NCBI GenBank assembly: GCA_025934485.1
Contig: JAICXX010000026.1
Location: 1 to 52,383 of the forward strand
Source: Chitinophagaceae bacterium
GTDB lineage: Bacteria > Bacteroidota > Bacteroidia > Chitinophagales > Chitinophagaceae
Direction of reading: 5' to 3'
DNA length: 52,383 nt
In this document: positions 16,104 through 24,700 of the stretch, in pieces
Numbering within the stretch: position 1 is the first letter of the stretch
Layout: each line of letters begins with the position of its first letter
Program-made: the position numbers and the translations under genes
The notes under the pieces: model-generated
The model's input: only the letters and a program-made list of their open reading frames with translations
Told to the model about the DNA's origin: nothing
Databases searched by the model: none

Positions 16104-18497
16104 TTATTCGCTCTTTAACGACTTCACCGGACTGCACATCGCCGCCCGTATAGCCTGAAAGCTCACCGACAATACCGCAATGAGCCCAGCCGTCGCCCCC
16201 GACACCACAAAGACCCACCATCCGATATCGATACGATAAACATAATTCAATAACCACTGATGCATAAAATACCACGCGATAGGCGCCGCGATCAAAAAGG
16301 CCAACCCGATCAGGAGCACAAACTCACGCGAGAAAAGCCCCACGATATGTTGCACCGAAGCGCCCAACACCTTCCGTATCCCGATCTCCCGGATGCGTTG
16401 CGCCGCCATAAACGACGCCAACCCATACAACCCCAGACAGCTCAAAAAGATCGCAATACCGGCAAAAAGCTGATACAGCTTCGCCAGCTGCCGCTCCTCT
16501 TTGTAGAACTCGCCGATCTGCTCATCCAGGAAACGGTATTCGAACACATAATCGGGAAAGGCGCGATTCCACAATCTTTCGATAGCCGCCAGCGTGCCGG
16601 GCACATCCTTGCCATTCAGCTTGATACCCGCAAAGGAGAATCCGCCGCTGAATTTAGTGATCATCACCGGCGACAGCCCATCCTTGAAACCCGTTGAATG
16701 AAAGTCCTTGAGCACTCCCACGATCGGGCCCTTATACGGATCAAAGAATTTGATCTCCTTGCCAAGCGCATCCTCCGGCCGCGCCAGCCCCAACTGCCTC
16801 ACCACCTGCTCCGTCACCAGGAATTCGAGAATGGAATCATTCGCATGAAAATTCCTTCCCGCCACCAACGGCAGATCATAGGTCTTGAGATAATTGGAAT
16901 CCGCAAATTTGTTGATAACATACCAGGAGATATCCTTCGCTGCATGATCGAACTTAAACTGCATCCAGGCATTCTCGGACGTAGCCGGACTCTTGGAACT
17001 GAAGCTCACATACTTTATCCCCTTGATGGCCATCAACTCGTTCCGCAGATAGTCCACCTTGCTGTGACCGGCGCTATCGGGTGGGAACGGCACATCTATC
17101 ACGGCATCCTTATTGAAACCCATCGACCCATGCTGAAAATAATTCATCTGCCTGAGCAAGACCACCGTACTTATGATCAACCCCTGCGCGATCACAAACT
17201 GCAAAACCACCAATCCACGCCTCAGCGCAACACCACGAGCCGCCACCTTACTCTTCAGCGCCGTGATCGGGTTAAATCTAGCCAGGACCAACGCCGGGTA
17301 AAAACCCGCGAGCAAAGTCACCGCGACCAACAACCCCACCAACAAAAAGCCAATCGCCGGCTCATATAACAAGGAGGCCTGCAAGGTCAGATCCAGCATC
17401 GCCCCTAACGGGACAAGCGCCAGCCGGGTGATCAAAATAGCCAGCACCATCGCGCAGGCTACAAGGACCAGCGTCTCCAGCAGGAATTGCACCTTGAGAT
17501 CGGTGCGATCACTGCCCAACACCTTTCGCACCCCCACTTCTTTGGCGCGGTTCACCGCCTGCGCCGTGGACAAGTTGATAAAATTCATACACGCGATCAG
17601 TAAGATAAAAGCCGCGATCAGCCACAACGCCCGCACCACCTCCGGTCGAACCGTCTTGCCGGAAAAATTGTGGGCGTGCTGCTCATAGGTATGAACAAGA
17701 GACAAGGGTTGTAACGCGAGCTCATCTTTATCATCGGCGGGCCGGTATTTTTTCGAAAAGACCCGAAGCTGCTTATCCAGGGCAGCAACGGACATCCCCG
17801 GTGGTAACAGGATATAGCACGCATGGTCTTCATCCGTACTCACCCAATCCGTGGATTGGGGAAAGGAAGAGCCTGCATACGACAAAATTATCTTAAAGCG
17901 AAAATCCGTATTAGACGGTATGGTGCCAAGAATACCTCTTACAGTGTAGTTATGATGCTCGTTAAGGGTGATCGTCTTACCCATCGCCTGCCGCCAATCC
18001 CCAAAATAACGCTCCGCAGCCTCCTTCGTCAGGACCGCCGATTTGGGGTCGGCCAATACATCGGGCGTCCCCGCTAAAAAAGGAAAATCGAAGATGCGAA
18101 AAAAGCTGGGCTCCGTTTGAAAAACGCCGCGGGCTTCCTTGAACTTCTTTATCGCCTCTCCATTCTTACCCGCTATCAACACCTGGTCGCCACTGGTCGC
18201 GTAAATACCCGCCGTCTGCGGAAGCTGCGGAAAATCATGCCGGATGGTCGTCGGCAAGGGCGCCGGCACCCCCTGTCCATCGAAAATCGGCCCGCCCGGA
18301 TGATGATACTCTGTCAGCACCCGGTAGATCCGGTCCTTCTTCGAATGGAAAGTATCATAACTCTGCTCAAATCGGATGACGACGAAGATCAACAGGAAAA
18401 CAGCGATCCCCGCCGCCAGTCCCGCAATATTGATAAGCGAATAGGTCCGGTTGCGCAGCAGGCTCCGGAAAGCAGTCTTGAAATAGTTTTTGAGCAT
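16104..18497 (-). CDS. MacB/FtsX-type ABC transporter permease
   Basis: A 797-residue inner-membrane protein with the MacB layout duplicated: N-terminal helix (LINIAGLAAGIAVFLLIFVVI), large periplasmic domain, three-helix FtsX domain (around ALWLIAAFILLIACMNFINL, where INLSTAQA and VRKVLG are typical), then a second periplasmic domain and a second FtsX domain (LYGLASFMAAQRIREIGIRKVLGAS and three helices). The start is set at the ATG at 18497 (MLKNYFKTAFRSLLRN), the typical beginning of this Bacteroidota family. No ATPase gene is adjacent. Such permeases act in export or signalling across the envelope; substrate unknown. It is co-oriented with nagAB and may share their transcript. Confidence 0.92.
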   Translation of the reverse strand: MLKNYFKTAFRSLLRNRTYSLINIAGLAAGIAVFLLIFVVIRFEQSYDTFHSKKDRIYRVLTEYHHPGGPIFDGQGVPAPLPTTIRHDFPQLPQTAGIYATSGDQVLIAGKNGEAIKKFKEARGVFQTEPSFFRIFDFPFLAGTPDVLADPKSAVLTKEAAERYFGDWRQAMGKTITLNEHHNYTVRGILGTIPSNTDFRFKIILSYAGSSFPQSTDWVSTDEDHACYILLPPGMSVAALDKQLRVFSKKYRPADDKDELALQPLSLVHTYEQHAHNFSGKTVRPEVVRALWLIAAFILLIACMNFINLSTAQAVNRAKEVGVRKVLGSDRTDLKVQFLLETLVLVACAMVLAILITRLALVPLGAMLDLTLQASLLYEPAIGFLLVGLLVAVTLLAGFYPALVLARFNPITALKSKVAARGVALRRGLVVLQFVIAQGLIISTVVLLRQMNYFQHGSMGFNKDAVIDVPFPPDSAGHSKVDYLRNELMAIKGIKYVSFSSKSPATSENAWMQFKFDHAAKDISWYVINKFADSNYLKTYDLPLVAGRNFHANDSILEFLVTEQVVRQLGLARPEDALGKEIKFFDPYKGPIVGVLKDFHSTGFKDGLSPVMITKFSGGFSFAGIKLNGKDVPGTLAAIERLWNRAFPDYVFEYRFLDEQIGEFYKEERQLAKLYQLFAGIAIFLSCLGLYGLASFMAAQRIREIGIRKVLGASVQHIVGLFSREFVLLIGLAFLIAAPIAWYFMHQWLLNYVYRIDIGWWVFVVSGATAGLIAVLSVSFQAIRAAMCSPVKSLKSE

Positions 18498-18736
18498 GGG
18501 AAATGGTTGTGTATCAATCGCTCGCAAAAACATGCCAGCCTGCCAAACCCATGGGCCTTAACTATTTATTATAACCGCTTATCCACTGCCGTCTCAAAAC
18601 CGAACACCTGTTCGCCTGAAACCGGACACTCCAACCACGGCAAAAAACGCAACTCACTGATTCTCAGAAGTACAATCTTTCTGGCACCGCGTTGGAATCA
18701 TGCCATACATCTTTCAAACACGTAAAACTTAAAAAT

Positions 18737-19237
18737 ATGAAATCGCAGATTCACGAACTCCCTAAAAAATCAATTATGTCGGTGAGTAAACAGTTACTTG
18801 CTCTCACGACCGCACTGCTGCTGACCCTCGGCGTTAGTACCAGCTTTGCCGCAAACAACAACACGAACCCGGACAATGGCGGCGTCAATGCCTCCTTCCG
18901 CAAAGACTTCAAACAAGCCGAACTTCTTTCCACTGATCCCGGCAAGGACTATACGAAGTTCACCTTCAAATTAAACGGCGCCATTCTCTACGCCTTCTAT
19001 AGCCCGAACGGGGACTTGCTCGCCGTAACGCATAACCTGAGATCCACCGAACTGCCCATCAGCCTCCTGATGCAGATCAAACGCGACCACGCCGATTGCT
19101 GGGTCACCGATTGCTTCGAGATCGACAGCAATGGCACCACTAGTTACTATATCACCTTGGAAAACGCCAACGCCAGGCTCACCCTTCACTCCGATGGCGA
19201 CAATTGGGAAACCTATTTGAAGACCACCAAATTGTAG
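18737..19237 (+). CDS. Small secreted protein, possibly PepSY-like
   Basis: A 166-residue protein starting at MKSQIHEL, with a signal peptide of the form SKQLLALTTALLLTLGVSTSFAAN. The mature part begins with an Asn-rich stretch (NNNTNPDNGG) and continues in alternating short strands (FTFKLNGAILYAFYSPNGDLLAVTHN; SYYITLENANARLTLHSDGD). This resembles the periplasmic PepSY-like/BLIP-like small proteins common in Chitinophagaceae, but the match is by general appearance only. A strong terminator follows, so it is probably monocistronic. Function unknown. Confidence 0.75.
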   Translation: MKSQIHELPKKSIMSVSKQLLALTTALLLTLGVSTSFAANNNTNPDNGGVNASFRKDFKQAELLSTDPGKDYTKFTFKLNGAILYAFYSPNGDLLAVTHNLRSTELPISLLMQIKRDHADCWVTDCFEIDSNGTTSYYITLENANARLTLHSDGDNWETYLKTTKL

Positions 19238-19266
19238 TAGTTTAGCAAATATATCTCTTAACAGTC

Positions 19267-19298
19267 GGCCCCGCATTCCTGCGGGGCCTCATTTTTTT
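19267..19298 (+). terminator. Intrinsic terminator
   Basis: Perfect 8-base GC-rich stem GGCCCCGC/GCGGGGCC, 6-base loop, then TCA and seven T. It lies 30 bases after the stop of the small secreted protein and is the clearest rho-independent terminator in the window. Confidence 0.9.
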
Positions 19299-19317
19299 AA
19301 TCGGGGACCAGGCAGGA

Positions 19318-19779
19318 TTAAGCACTCCGATCCCGCAAGATCCTGATATGATCATGCACTTCGTTGAGCTCCTCTTTCTCCTCCAAAACGATCCGCGAAA
19401 GATACTCCGGCAGATGCTCGCTCTTCAACGCCGACTCATAGGCCTTCTGAGCGGCATCTTCCCCAAATTCACAGCTGGCCAGGATGGCATGCCGGTTATG
19501 CCCCGTAAAGCTCACCTTCAATTCCAACCATGCCTTATGGATAGCGCCACTTCCCGTAGTACCCTCGGGAATAGCTTCGCCCAGCGTCTGGATCTCTCTG
19601 CCGAGCGCCATCCGTATCTTCCGGCTTTGGTCGATGGCTTTTAAAAATACAAGCTGAAGATCATTGTCCTCCGGCTTCAGGTCTTTCAGGGCTTTTTCAT
19701 AGCCTTCGATCCGATCGTTATTGATCTTGATCAAATCGTTCAAAACGCCGGCGGCATCCTTGGATGTTAGAGTTTCCAT
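19318..19779 (-). CDS. DUF2383 (PA2169-type) four-helix-bundle protein
   Basis: A 153-residue cytosolic helical protein. The ATG at 19779 gives METLTSKDAAGVLNDLIKINNDRIEGYEKAL, the typical opening of DUF2383 proteins, followed by FLKAIDQSRKIRMALGREIQTLG and a C-terminal half with CEFGEDAAQKAYESAL and LEEKEELNEVHDHIRILRD. Spaced Glu/His residues on the helices recall ferritin-like bundles. Members are linked with general stress in several bacteria; the function here is unknown. A longer upstream reading frame exists but has no plausible start or family match. Confidence 0.85.
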   Translation of the reverse strand: METLTSKDAAGVLNDLIKINNDRIEGYEKALKDLKPEDNDLQLVFLKAIDQSRKIRMALGREIQTLGEAIPEGTTGSGAIHKAWLELKVSFTGHNRHAILASCEFGEDAAQKAYESALKSEHLPEYLSRIVLEEKEELNEVHDHIRILRDRSA

Positions 19780-19857
19780 GATTAAGTGTTTCTGGGTATA
19801 GATAAAAAAGTATGCCATCGGGCTCCCGATCCGGCAATTATCCTTAAATTGGACATC

Positions 19858-20199
19858 GTGCAACGAAGAAATTTCATTTTTTACACCGTCATGGGCGCCA
19901 TAACCATGACCACCGGCTGCGGCCACAGGACCGATTCCCGCACAGCAGCCCTCGAAACCCCGGATTTCCTTTCCCATATTTGCGACGCGCCGACCCTCCG
20001 GCTGCTGGGCGCAGCTTATCGGGCACAAACACCCTCGGAAGCCAGCCAGGAAACCCTGATCCGGCTACTCCGACCCCGCGTGACCGCCCAAACCATCAAA
20101 GCCGATTACGCAAATGGGGATATAATCACCCTCAAAGGCTGGGTACTCTCCCGCACCGAAGCGCGTCAATGCGCTCTTTTCTCACTAGATTCCAATTAA
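19858..20199 (+). CDS. Small Tat-type (lipo)protein partner of GMC oxidoreductase
   Basis: A 113-residue protein read from the GTG at 19858, which places a twin-arginine-like motif (QRRNFIFYTVMG) at the N-terminus, followed by a short hydrophobic stretch and a possible lipobox Cys (TTGC). The rest is helical and ends in GWVLSRTEARQCALFSL. It is four bases upstream of the GMC oxidoreductase, which has no signal peptide. By analogy with gluconate-dehydrogenase subunit 3-type proteins, it may carry the flavoprotein across the membrane. The start is the least certain part; an ATG at 19786 would add 24 residues and mask the Tat motif. Confidence 0.65.
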   Translation: MQRRNFIFYTVMGAITMTTGCGHRTDSRTAALETPDFLSHICDAPTLRLLGAAYRAQTPSEASQETLIRLLRPRVTAQTIKADYANGDIITLKGWVLSRTEARQCALFSLDSN

Positions 20200-20203
20200 C
20201 CTC

Positions 20204-21751
20204 ATGCACGTAGACGCCAGACAGCTGCCCGAAAACACCTTGATAGAAGGAGATATCTGCATTGTCGGTACAGGCCCCGCGGGTCTCAGCATCGCCCTCC
20301 AATGGGACAAGACACCCTATAAAGTCATCCTCCTGGAAGGCGGCGGCCTCGATTACGACGACCAGGTCCAGGACTTCTATGCCGGCCAAAGCACCGGCCA
20401 GAAATATTACCCGCTGAAATCGACACGGCTGCATTATTTCGGTGGCACCAGCAACCACTGGTCCGGCTACTGCTCGCCCTATGATCCCCTGGACTTCGAA
20501 AAACGGGACTGGATTCCCCATAGTGGCTGGCCCATCAACCGCAGCGACCTCGATCCCTACTATGCCAGGGCACAGTCGATCGTCGACCTGGGCCCCTGCG
20601 AATACGACGTTGCCTGGTGGCAAAAAAAAGACCCTGAGCTGCGATCCCTCCTGCCCGGCAACCCTTCGGTATGGAACAAGGTCTGGCAGTTCAGCCCGCC
20701 AACACGACTGGGCAAAAAATACGGCCCACAGATCATGGCTTCGAAGAACATCCATCTCTATACGTATGCTAACCTCGTAGACATCACCGCTAATGAACCG
20801 GTGACGGCCATCCGATCCGTCACCGTCACGAACCTCGCCGGGAAGAAACACACGGTAAAGGCTAAACGCTTTGTCCTCGCTTGCTCCACCATCCAGAACG
20901 CCCGTATCCTCCTGTCGTGTAACACACAGGCGAAAAACGGACTCGGGAATGATCATGACCTCGTAGGCCGCTTCTTCATGGAACACCTTCAAATCAAATC
21001 GGCATGGCTTTTTCTACCCAAACCCGACCCGCTAAAGCTCTATATGATCGATCCCGGCGTCACCAAAATGCGTTGTGAGCTGGCCATCACCCCGGAAATG
21101 CAAAGGAAAGCGCGCATCCTCAGCGGGACCGCATCCCTTTTACCCTATGGCATCGCCGAACATGCTATGGCTTCTATCCAGACCTGGAACAGCGACGACC
21201 CGCGCAAAAGCCTCTCGAACTTCAGAAGCTCCAACGCGGCCTCCCGCCAGAAAGCATCCTCCACCAGCCTCAAAGCCAGCAACCGCTTCATGCTCTCGAC
21301 ACGCATCGAACAGGCGCCCAACCCCAGCTCCCGCATTACCCTGAACCCTACGGAAAAAGACGCCCTCGGCATGCACCGCAGCATCCTCCACTGGGAGCTC
21401 ACACCCTTCGAAAAACGCAGCGTGCGCACCATGTACGAACTCATCGGCCAGGAGGTGGGCCGCGCCGGCGTAGCCCGGCTCCAGCTCATGGAACATCTCC
21501 AGGACCCAAGCGACTATTCCTGGCCCGAATTCACCAGCGGCGGCTGGCATCACATGGGCACCACCCGGATGAGCGACGATCCGCACACCGGCGTCGTAGA
21601 CGCCAATTGCAAATTGCATGGTGTCGACAACCTCTATATCGCCGGCGCCAGCTGCTTTGTCACCGCCGCCGCCCCCAACCCGACCCTCACCATCATCGCC
21701 CTCAGCCTCCGTCTCTCCGATCATCTGAAAAAACAACTTGCAAGCGTCTAA
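20204..21751 (+). CDS. GMC-family FAD-dependent oxidoreductase
   Basis: A 515-residue flavoenzyme, a second and clearly distinct member of the family (the first is at 1344). FAD motif GTGPAG at 22-27, Glu in VILLEGGG, then HYFGGTSNHWSGYCSPYDPLDFEKRDW, typical of bacterial sugar/alcohol dehydrogenases. C-terminal domain: GGWHHMGTTRMSDDP with the catalytic His region and ASCFVTAAAPNPTLT with the Asn. No signal peptide, hence the suggestion that the preceding Tat protein carries it. Substrate unknown. Confidence 0.93.
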   Translation: MHVDARQLPENTLIEGDICIVGTGPAGLSIALQWDKTPYKVILLEGGGLDYDDQVQDFYAGQSTGQKYYPLKSTRLHYFGGTSNHWSGYCSPYDPLDFEKRDWIPHSGWPINRSDLDPYYARAQSIVDLGPCEYDVAWWQKKDPELRSLLPGNPSVWNKVWQFSPPTRLGKKYGPQIMASKNIHLYTYANLVDITANEPVTAIRSVTVTNLAGKKHTVKAKRFVLACSTIQNARILLSCNTQAKNGLGNDHDLVGRFFMEHLQIKSAWLFLPKPDPLKLYMIDPGVTKMRCELAITPEMQRKARILSGTASLLPYGIAEHAMASIQTWNSDDPRKSLSNFRSSNAASRQKASSTSLKASNRFMLSTRIEQAPNPSSRITLNPTEKDALGMHRSILHWELTPFEKRSVRTMYELIGQEVGRAGVARLQLMEHLQDPSDYSWPEFTSGGWHHMGTTRMSDDPHTGVVDANCKLHGVDNLYIAGASCFVTAAAPNPTLTIIALSLRLSDHLKKQLASV

Positions 21752-21794
21752 ATGGAACCCTAATTTCACCCCGTTAACTAAACACCCTAACATC

Positions 21795-23090
21795 ATGCTT
21801 CGCCGGACCTGTTTCCCCGTTTTTGCCGCCGCCCTGTGCTTAATCCTCTCAGCCTGCAGCAAAAGCAACTCCAAACCCAACACTTCGACCACGACAACCA
21901 CAACCACCACAACCCCATCCACAGGCACGCTCGAGATCAACTGTTCCATTCCATTTTTCGGTTCTCAATCGGAACTCATCGTATCGGAACCTGGCGGCAA
22001 GATCCTGCTGGATACCGTCGTCGCGAGCGGCACGGCCCCGATAGTCGCCACCCTGCAAACAAACGACACCCTCGTGGACGCAACCGTAATAGGTCAATAT
22101 GTACATGGCTCACTCACCGAGATCGAGACCTTCAAAAATGTCAATCTTGCCCGGCTGTCTTCCCTGATCAGGAATAGCTATAATCTCAGCTATAAAATGC
22201 CGGCCCCCACCCAGGCACAGCTCGTGTACTATAATATTCCGTCACAGATCGACCTAAGCGGCCCCAATGACAGCGTGTGCTTCACCAGCTATCCGTCCTA
22301 TTCAGGTGGCGAAGGCATGGTGACAAGCCCCAACAATCACTACGTGACAGTCAGCTATAATGGCGATTTCGGCAACCTTCATTTCCTGCTTTTTCCACAA
22401 GTGGGCCTTTACAACATCCATAATCAACAAAATGCGATTGACAGCGTCGATTGCACCCACCTCGACACCGCGGTGATGCTCACCTTCAACCGAACGGTTC
22501 CATTCACCAGCGCCGGATATAGCTCCTTATACGGCATCTTCGACACCACCGATCTTTCCAAAGCGATCAGCTTTACCAGCCTCATCTCGCCCTGCACAAA
22601 AGCAGGAGTGGACTTCGAATATCCACCCATCATCGTCCAGAAATACGAAATGAATTACTTTGCTACCTACTCCAACAACGACCAGTTGAACTACTACGCA
22701 TATACAAACACGCTCCCGCAAACCCTGCCCCTCCCCCAAGCGTCCGATTTTTCCATATCCAGCGCCCAAATAGATAATTTCAACGTAACCTTCCTCAATA
22801 CAAAACCTACGAATTACCAAATCGTGCTCGGCGCCGACACTACCCTAAACTACACGATGTACGTATCCCCCGACTCGGCTGCCGCCCTTCACCCCCTGAC
22901 CTATCTCACCAACTTAAAAAGCAAGCTCCTGCAAAACGCAAACCTAAGCAAGCTTCAATTGCGTCAGTTCCAGTTGCTGGACTTTAATGGACTTGACTAC
23001 CTCCATTATTTCAGCTATATTACAAATCCCGCGGCCATCCAGGCGCATCACCCGACTTCGGTAGCCTCCCTCACGAGAAACTACAACTAG
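21795..23090 (+). CDS. Lipoprotein with poly-Thr linker, function unknown
   Basis: A 431-residue lipoprotein beginning MLRRTCFPVFAAALCLILSAC (lipobox Cys at 21), then a Ser/Asn/Lys-rich part and nine Thr in a row before the folded region. The mature part is rich in beta-forming and aromatic residues (YNLSYKMPAPTQAQLVYYNIP; HYVTVSYNGDFGNLHFLLFPQ) and ends in LTYLTNLKSKLLQNANLSKLQLRQFQLLDF. No domain was recognised. The start at 21795 is preferred over one at 21738 because it lies after the stop of the GMC gene and gives the lipobox. Confidence 0.8.
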   Translation: MLRRTCFPVFAAALCLILSACSKSNSKPNTSTTTTTTTTTPSTGTLEINCSIPFFGSQSELIVSEPGGKILLDTVVASGTAPIVATLQTNDTLVDATVIGQYVHGSLTEIETFKNVNLARLSSLIRNSYNLSYKMPAPTQAQLVYYNIPSQIDLSGPNDSVCFTSYPSYSGGEGMVTSPNNHYVTVSYNGDFGNLHFLLFPQVGLYNIHNQQNAIDSVDCTHLDTAVMLTFNRTVPFTSAGYSSLYGIFDTTDLSKAISFTSLISPCTKAGVDFEYPPIIVQKYEMNYFATYSNNDQLNYYAYTNTLPQTLPLPQASDFSISSAQIDNFNVTFLNTKPTNYQIVLGADTTLNYTMYVSPDSAAALHPLTYLTNLKSKLLQNANLSKLQLRQFQLLDFNGLDYLHYFSYITNPAAIQAHHPTSVASLTRNYN

Positions 23091-23104
23091 GCCCCTTTTT
23101 TGCG

Positions 23105-23112
23105 TAACTTAA
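23105..23112 (+). promoter_or_regulatory. -7-like element next to LMF-like gene start
   Basis: TAACTTAA, 6 of 8 matches to TAnnTTTG, three bases before the ATG at 23116. Weak by itself; listed because the same arrangement recurs in the window. Confidence 0.2.
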
Positions 23113-23115
23113 CGC

Positions 23116-24606
23116 ATGGAACGCCCAACCTACTGGCTCACCCGCTTCCTCATCCTTCGCCTCCTGGGGATCGTCTACGCCGTAGCCTTCCTGGCAACCA
23201 TCTTACAGATCATCCCCCTCATCGGCGAACATGGCCTCACACCCGTAAGCGTCTTCATCCGCCGTATCACGGAAGGACTCGGCGTCACCACCGGCTTCTT
23301 CCGCCTGCCCTCCTTCTTCTGGATCAACCACTCCGACGCCGCCCTGCTCACCCTCGCCTGGCTGGGATTTATCCTGAGCCTCGTCGTAGTGGCAGGCTTC
23401 GCCAACAGCATCCTGCTCACGATCCTCTGGCTACTCTATATGTCCTTCGTGAACATCGGCCAGGAATGGTATGGCTATGGCTGGGAGATCCAGCTGCTGG
23501 AAACCGGCTTCCTGGCGATCTTCCTCGTCCCACTCATCGACGCCCGCCCCTTTCCAAGACGCGAGCCGCCGATAGCCATCATCGTCCTGTTCCGCTGGCT
23601 CATCTGCCGCATCATGTTCGGAGCCGGACTCATCAAACTGCGTGGCGACGTCGTTTGGCGCAACGGGACCGCCCTCTATTATCACTTCGAGACACAACCG
23701 CTGCCGGGGCCCCTCAGCCGCTGGTTCCACTTTCTACCCCGTTCCATCCTGCGCTTCGGCGTCTGGTACAACTGGATCGCCGAGCTCGTCGCCCCCTTCT
23801 TCGTATTTTGGCCACGCATCGCCCGCCATATCGCCGGCATCGTTATTATCCTCCTGCAAATCGTCCTCATCCTCAGCGGCAACCTCTCCTTCCTCAATTA
23901 TCTCACCATCATCCCCGCCATCGCGTGTTTTGATGACGGCTTTTGGGCCAGGATCCTGCCACGGACCCTCGTGCTTAAAGCCCATACGGCAAATAACCGC
24001 GCACAGCCCTCCCGACCCATGACCGTCGTCTCTTACGTCGTCACCGTACTCATCGGCCTGCTCAGTATCCAGCCCGTATTCAACATGCTTTCCCCGAATC
24101 AGATCATGAACACCTCGTATGATCCACTCAATCTCGTCAATACCTACGGCGCCTTTGGTTCCGTGGGCCAGGAACGCCTCAACGTCGTATTCCAGGGAAC
24201 TATGGACTCGATACCCACCGATAGCGCGCATTGGATCGACTATCCCTACAAAGCGCTTCCCGTGGCACTCGATAAACGGCCATCCCAGATAGCGCCCTAT
24301 CAGCCTCGACTCGACTGGCAGATGTGGTTCGCCGCCATGGCCACCCCCGACGACTATCCCTGGACCGTCACCCTCGTCGGCAAACTCCTCCACAACGATC
24401 CCCTCGCCCTCCGCCTCTTTGGCCCCAATCCCTTCCCGGGCAAACCACCCATGTATATCCGCGCCATCCTCTACCGCTATCGTTTCGCCAAACCCGGCAA
24501 CCCAAAAGGCCTGTGGTGGACCCGAGAACCCATCGGCGCTCCGTGGCTGCCCGCCATGTCCGCAGATCAAATCCCAATTCCGGACTCAACTCTCACTTCT
24601 GGATAA
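23116..24606 (+). CDS. Lipase-maturation-factor (LMF1)-like membrane protein
   Basis: A 496-residue polytopic membrane protein. The core signature of the LMF family is visible: SFVNIGQEWYGYGWEIQLLETGFLAIFL, then LFRWLICRIMFGAGLIKLRGDVVWRNGTALYYHFETQPLPGPLSRWFH in sequence, and WYNWIAELVAPFFVFWPR. Several further hydrophobic helices follow, and a soluble C-terminal part with PYKALPVALDKRPSQIAPYQPRLDWQMWFAAMA in it, also typical. Vertebrate LMF1 helps fold lipases in the ER; the role of bacterial homologues is not established. It follows the lipoprotein gene by 25 bases. Confidence 0.87.
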   Translation: MERPTYWLTRFLILRLLGIVYAVAFLATILQIIPLIGEHGLTPVSVFIRRITEGLGVTTGFFRLPSFFWINHSDAALLTLAWLGFILSLVVVAGFANSILLTILWLLYMSFVNIGQEWYGYGWEIQLLETGFLAIFLVPLIDARPFPRREPPIAIIVLFRWLICRIMFGAGLIKLRGDVVWRNGTALYYHFETQPLPGPLSRWFHFLPRSILRFGVWYNWIAELVAPFFVFWPRIARHIAGIVIILLQIVLILSGNLSFLNYLTIIPAIACFDDGFWARILPRTLVLKAHTANNRAQPSRPMTVVSYVVTVLIGLLSIQPVFNMLSPNQIMNTSYDPLNLVNTYGAFGSVGQERLNVVFQGTMDSIPTDSAHWIDYPYKALPVALDKRPSQIAPYQPRLDWQMWFAAMATPDDYPWTVTLVGKLLHNDPLALRLFGPNPFPGKPPMYIRAILYRYRFAKPGNPKGLWWTREPIGAPWLPAMSADQIPIPDSTLTSG

Positions 24607-24700
24607 AGTTCCCACTTAGAGGATTTTCCAAGCAACTGAAAATCAATGGGTGGCGATCCGGCATGCTTCTTACAATAGTTAGCATAACAACGAATCCACC

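Noticed and set aside
18676-18700. Possible sigma-54 promoter (TGGCAC ... TTGGA) upstream of the small secreted protein
   Set aside because: The -24-like part fits, but the -12 GC dinucleotide is missing at the required spacing, so the match is too weak.
21883-21915. ACC/ACA-rich stretch as a possible phase-variable microsatellite
   Set aside because: It encodes nine Thr in a lipoprotein linker with mixed codons; changes of whole codons would not alter the frame, so no switch is implied.
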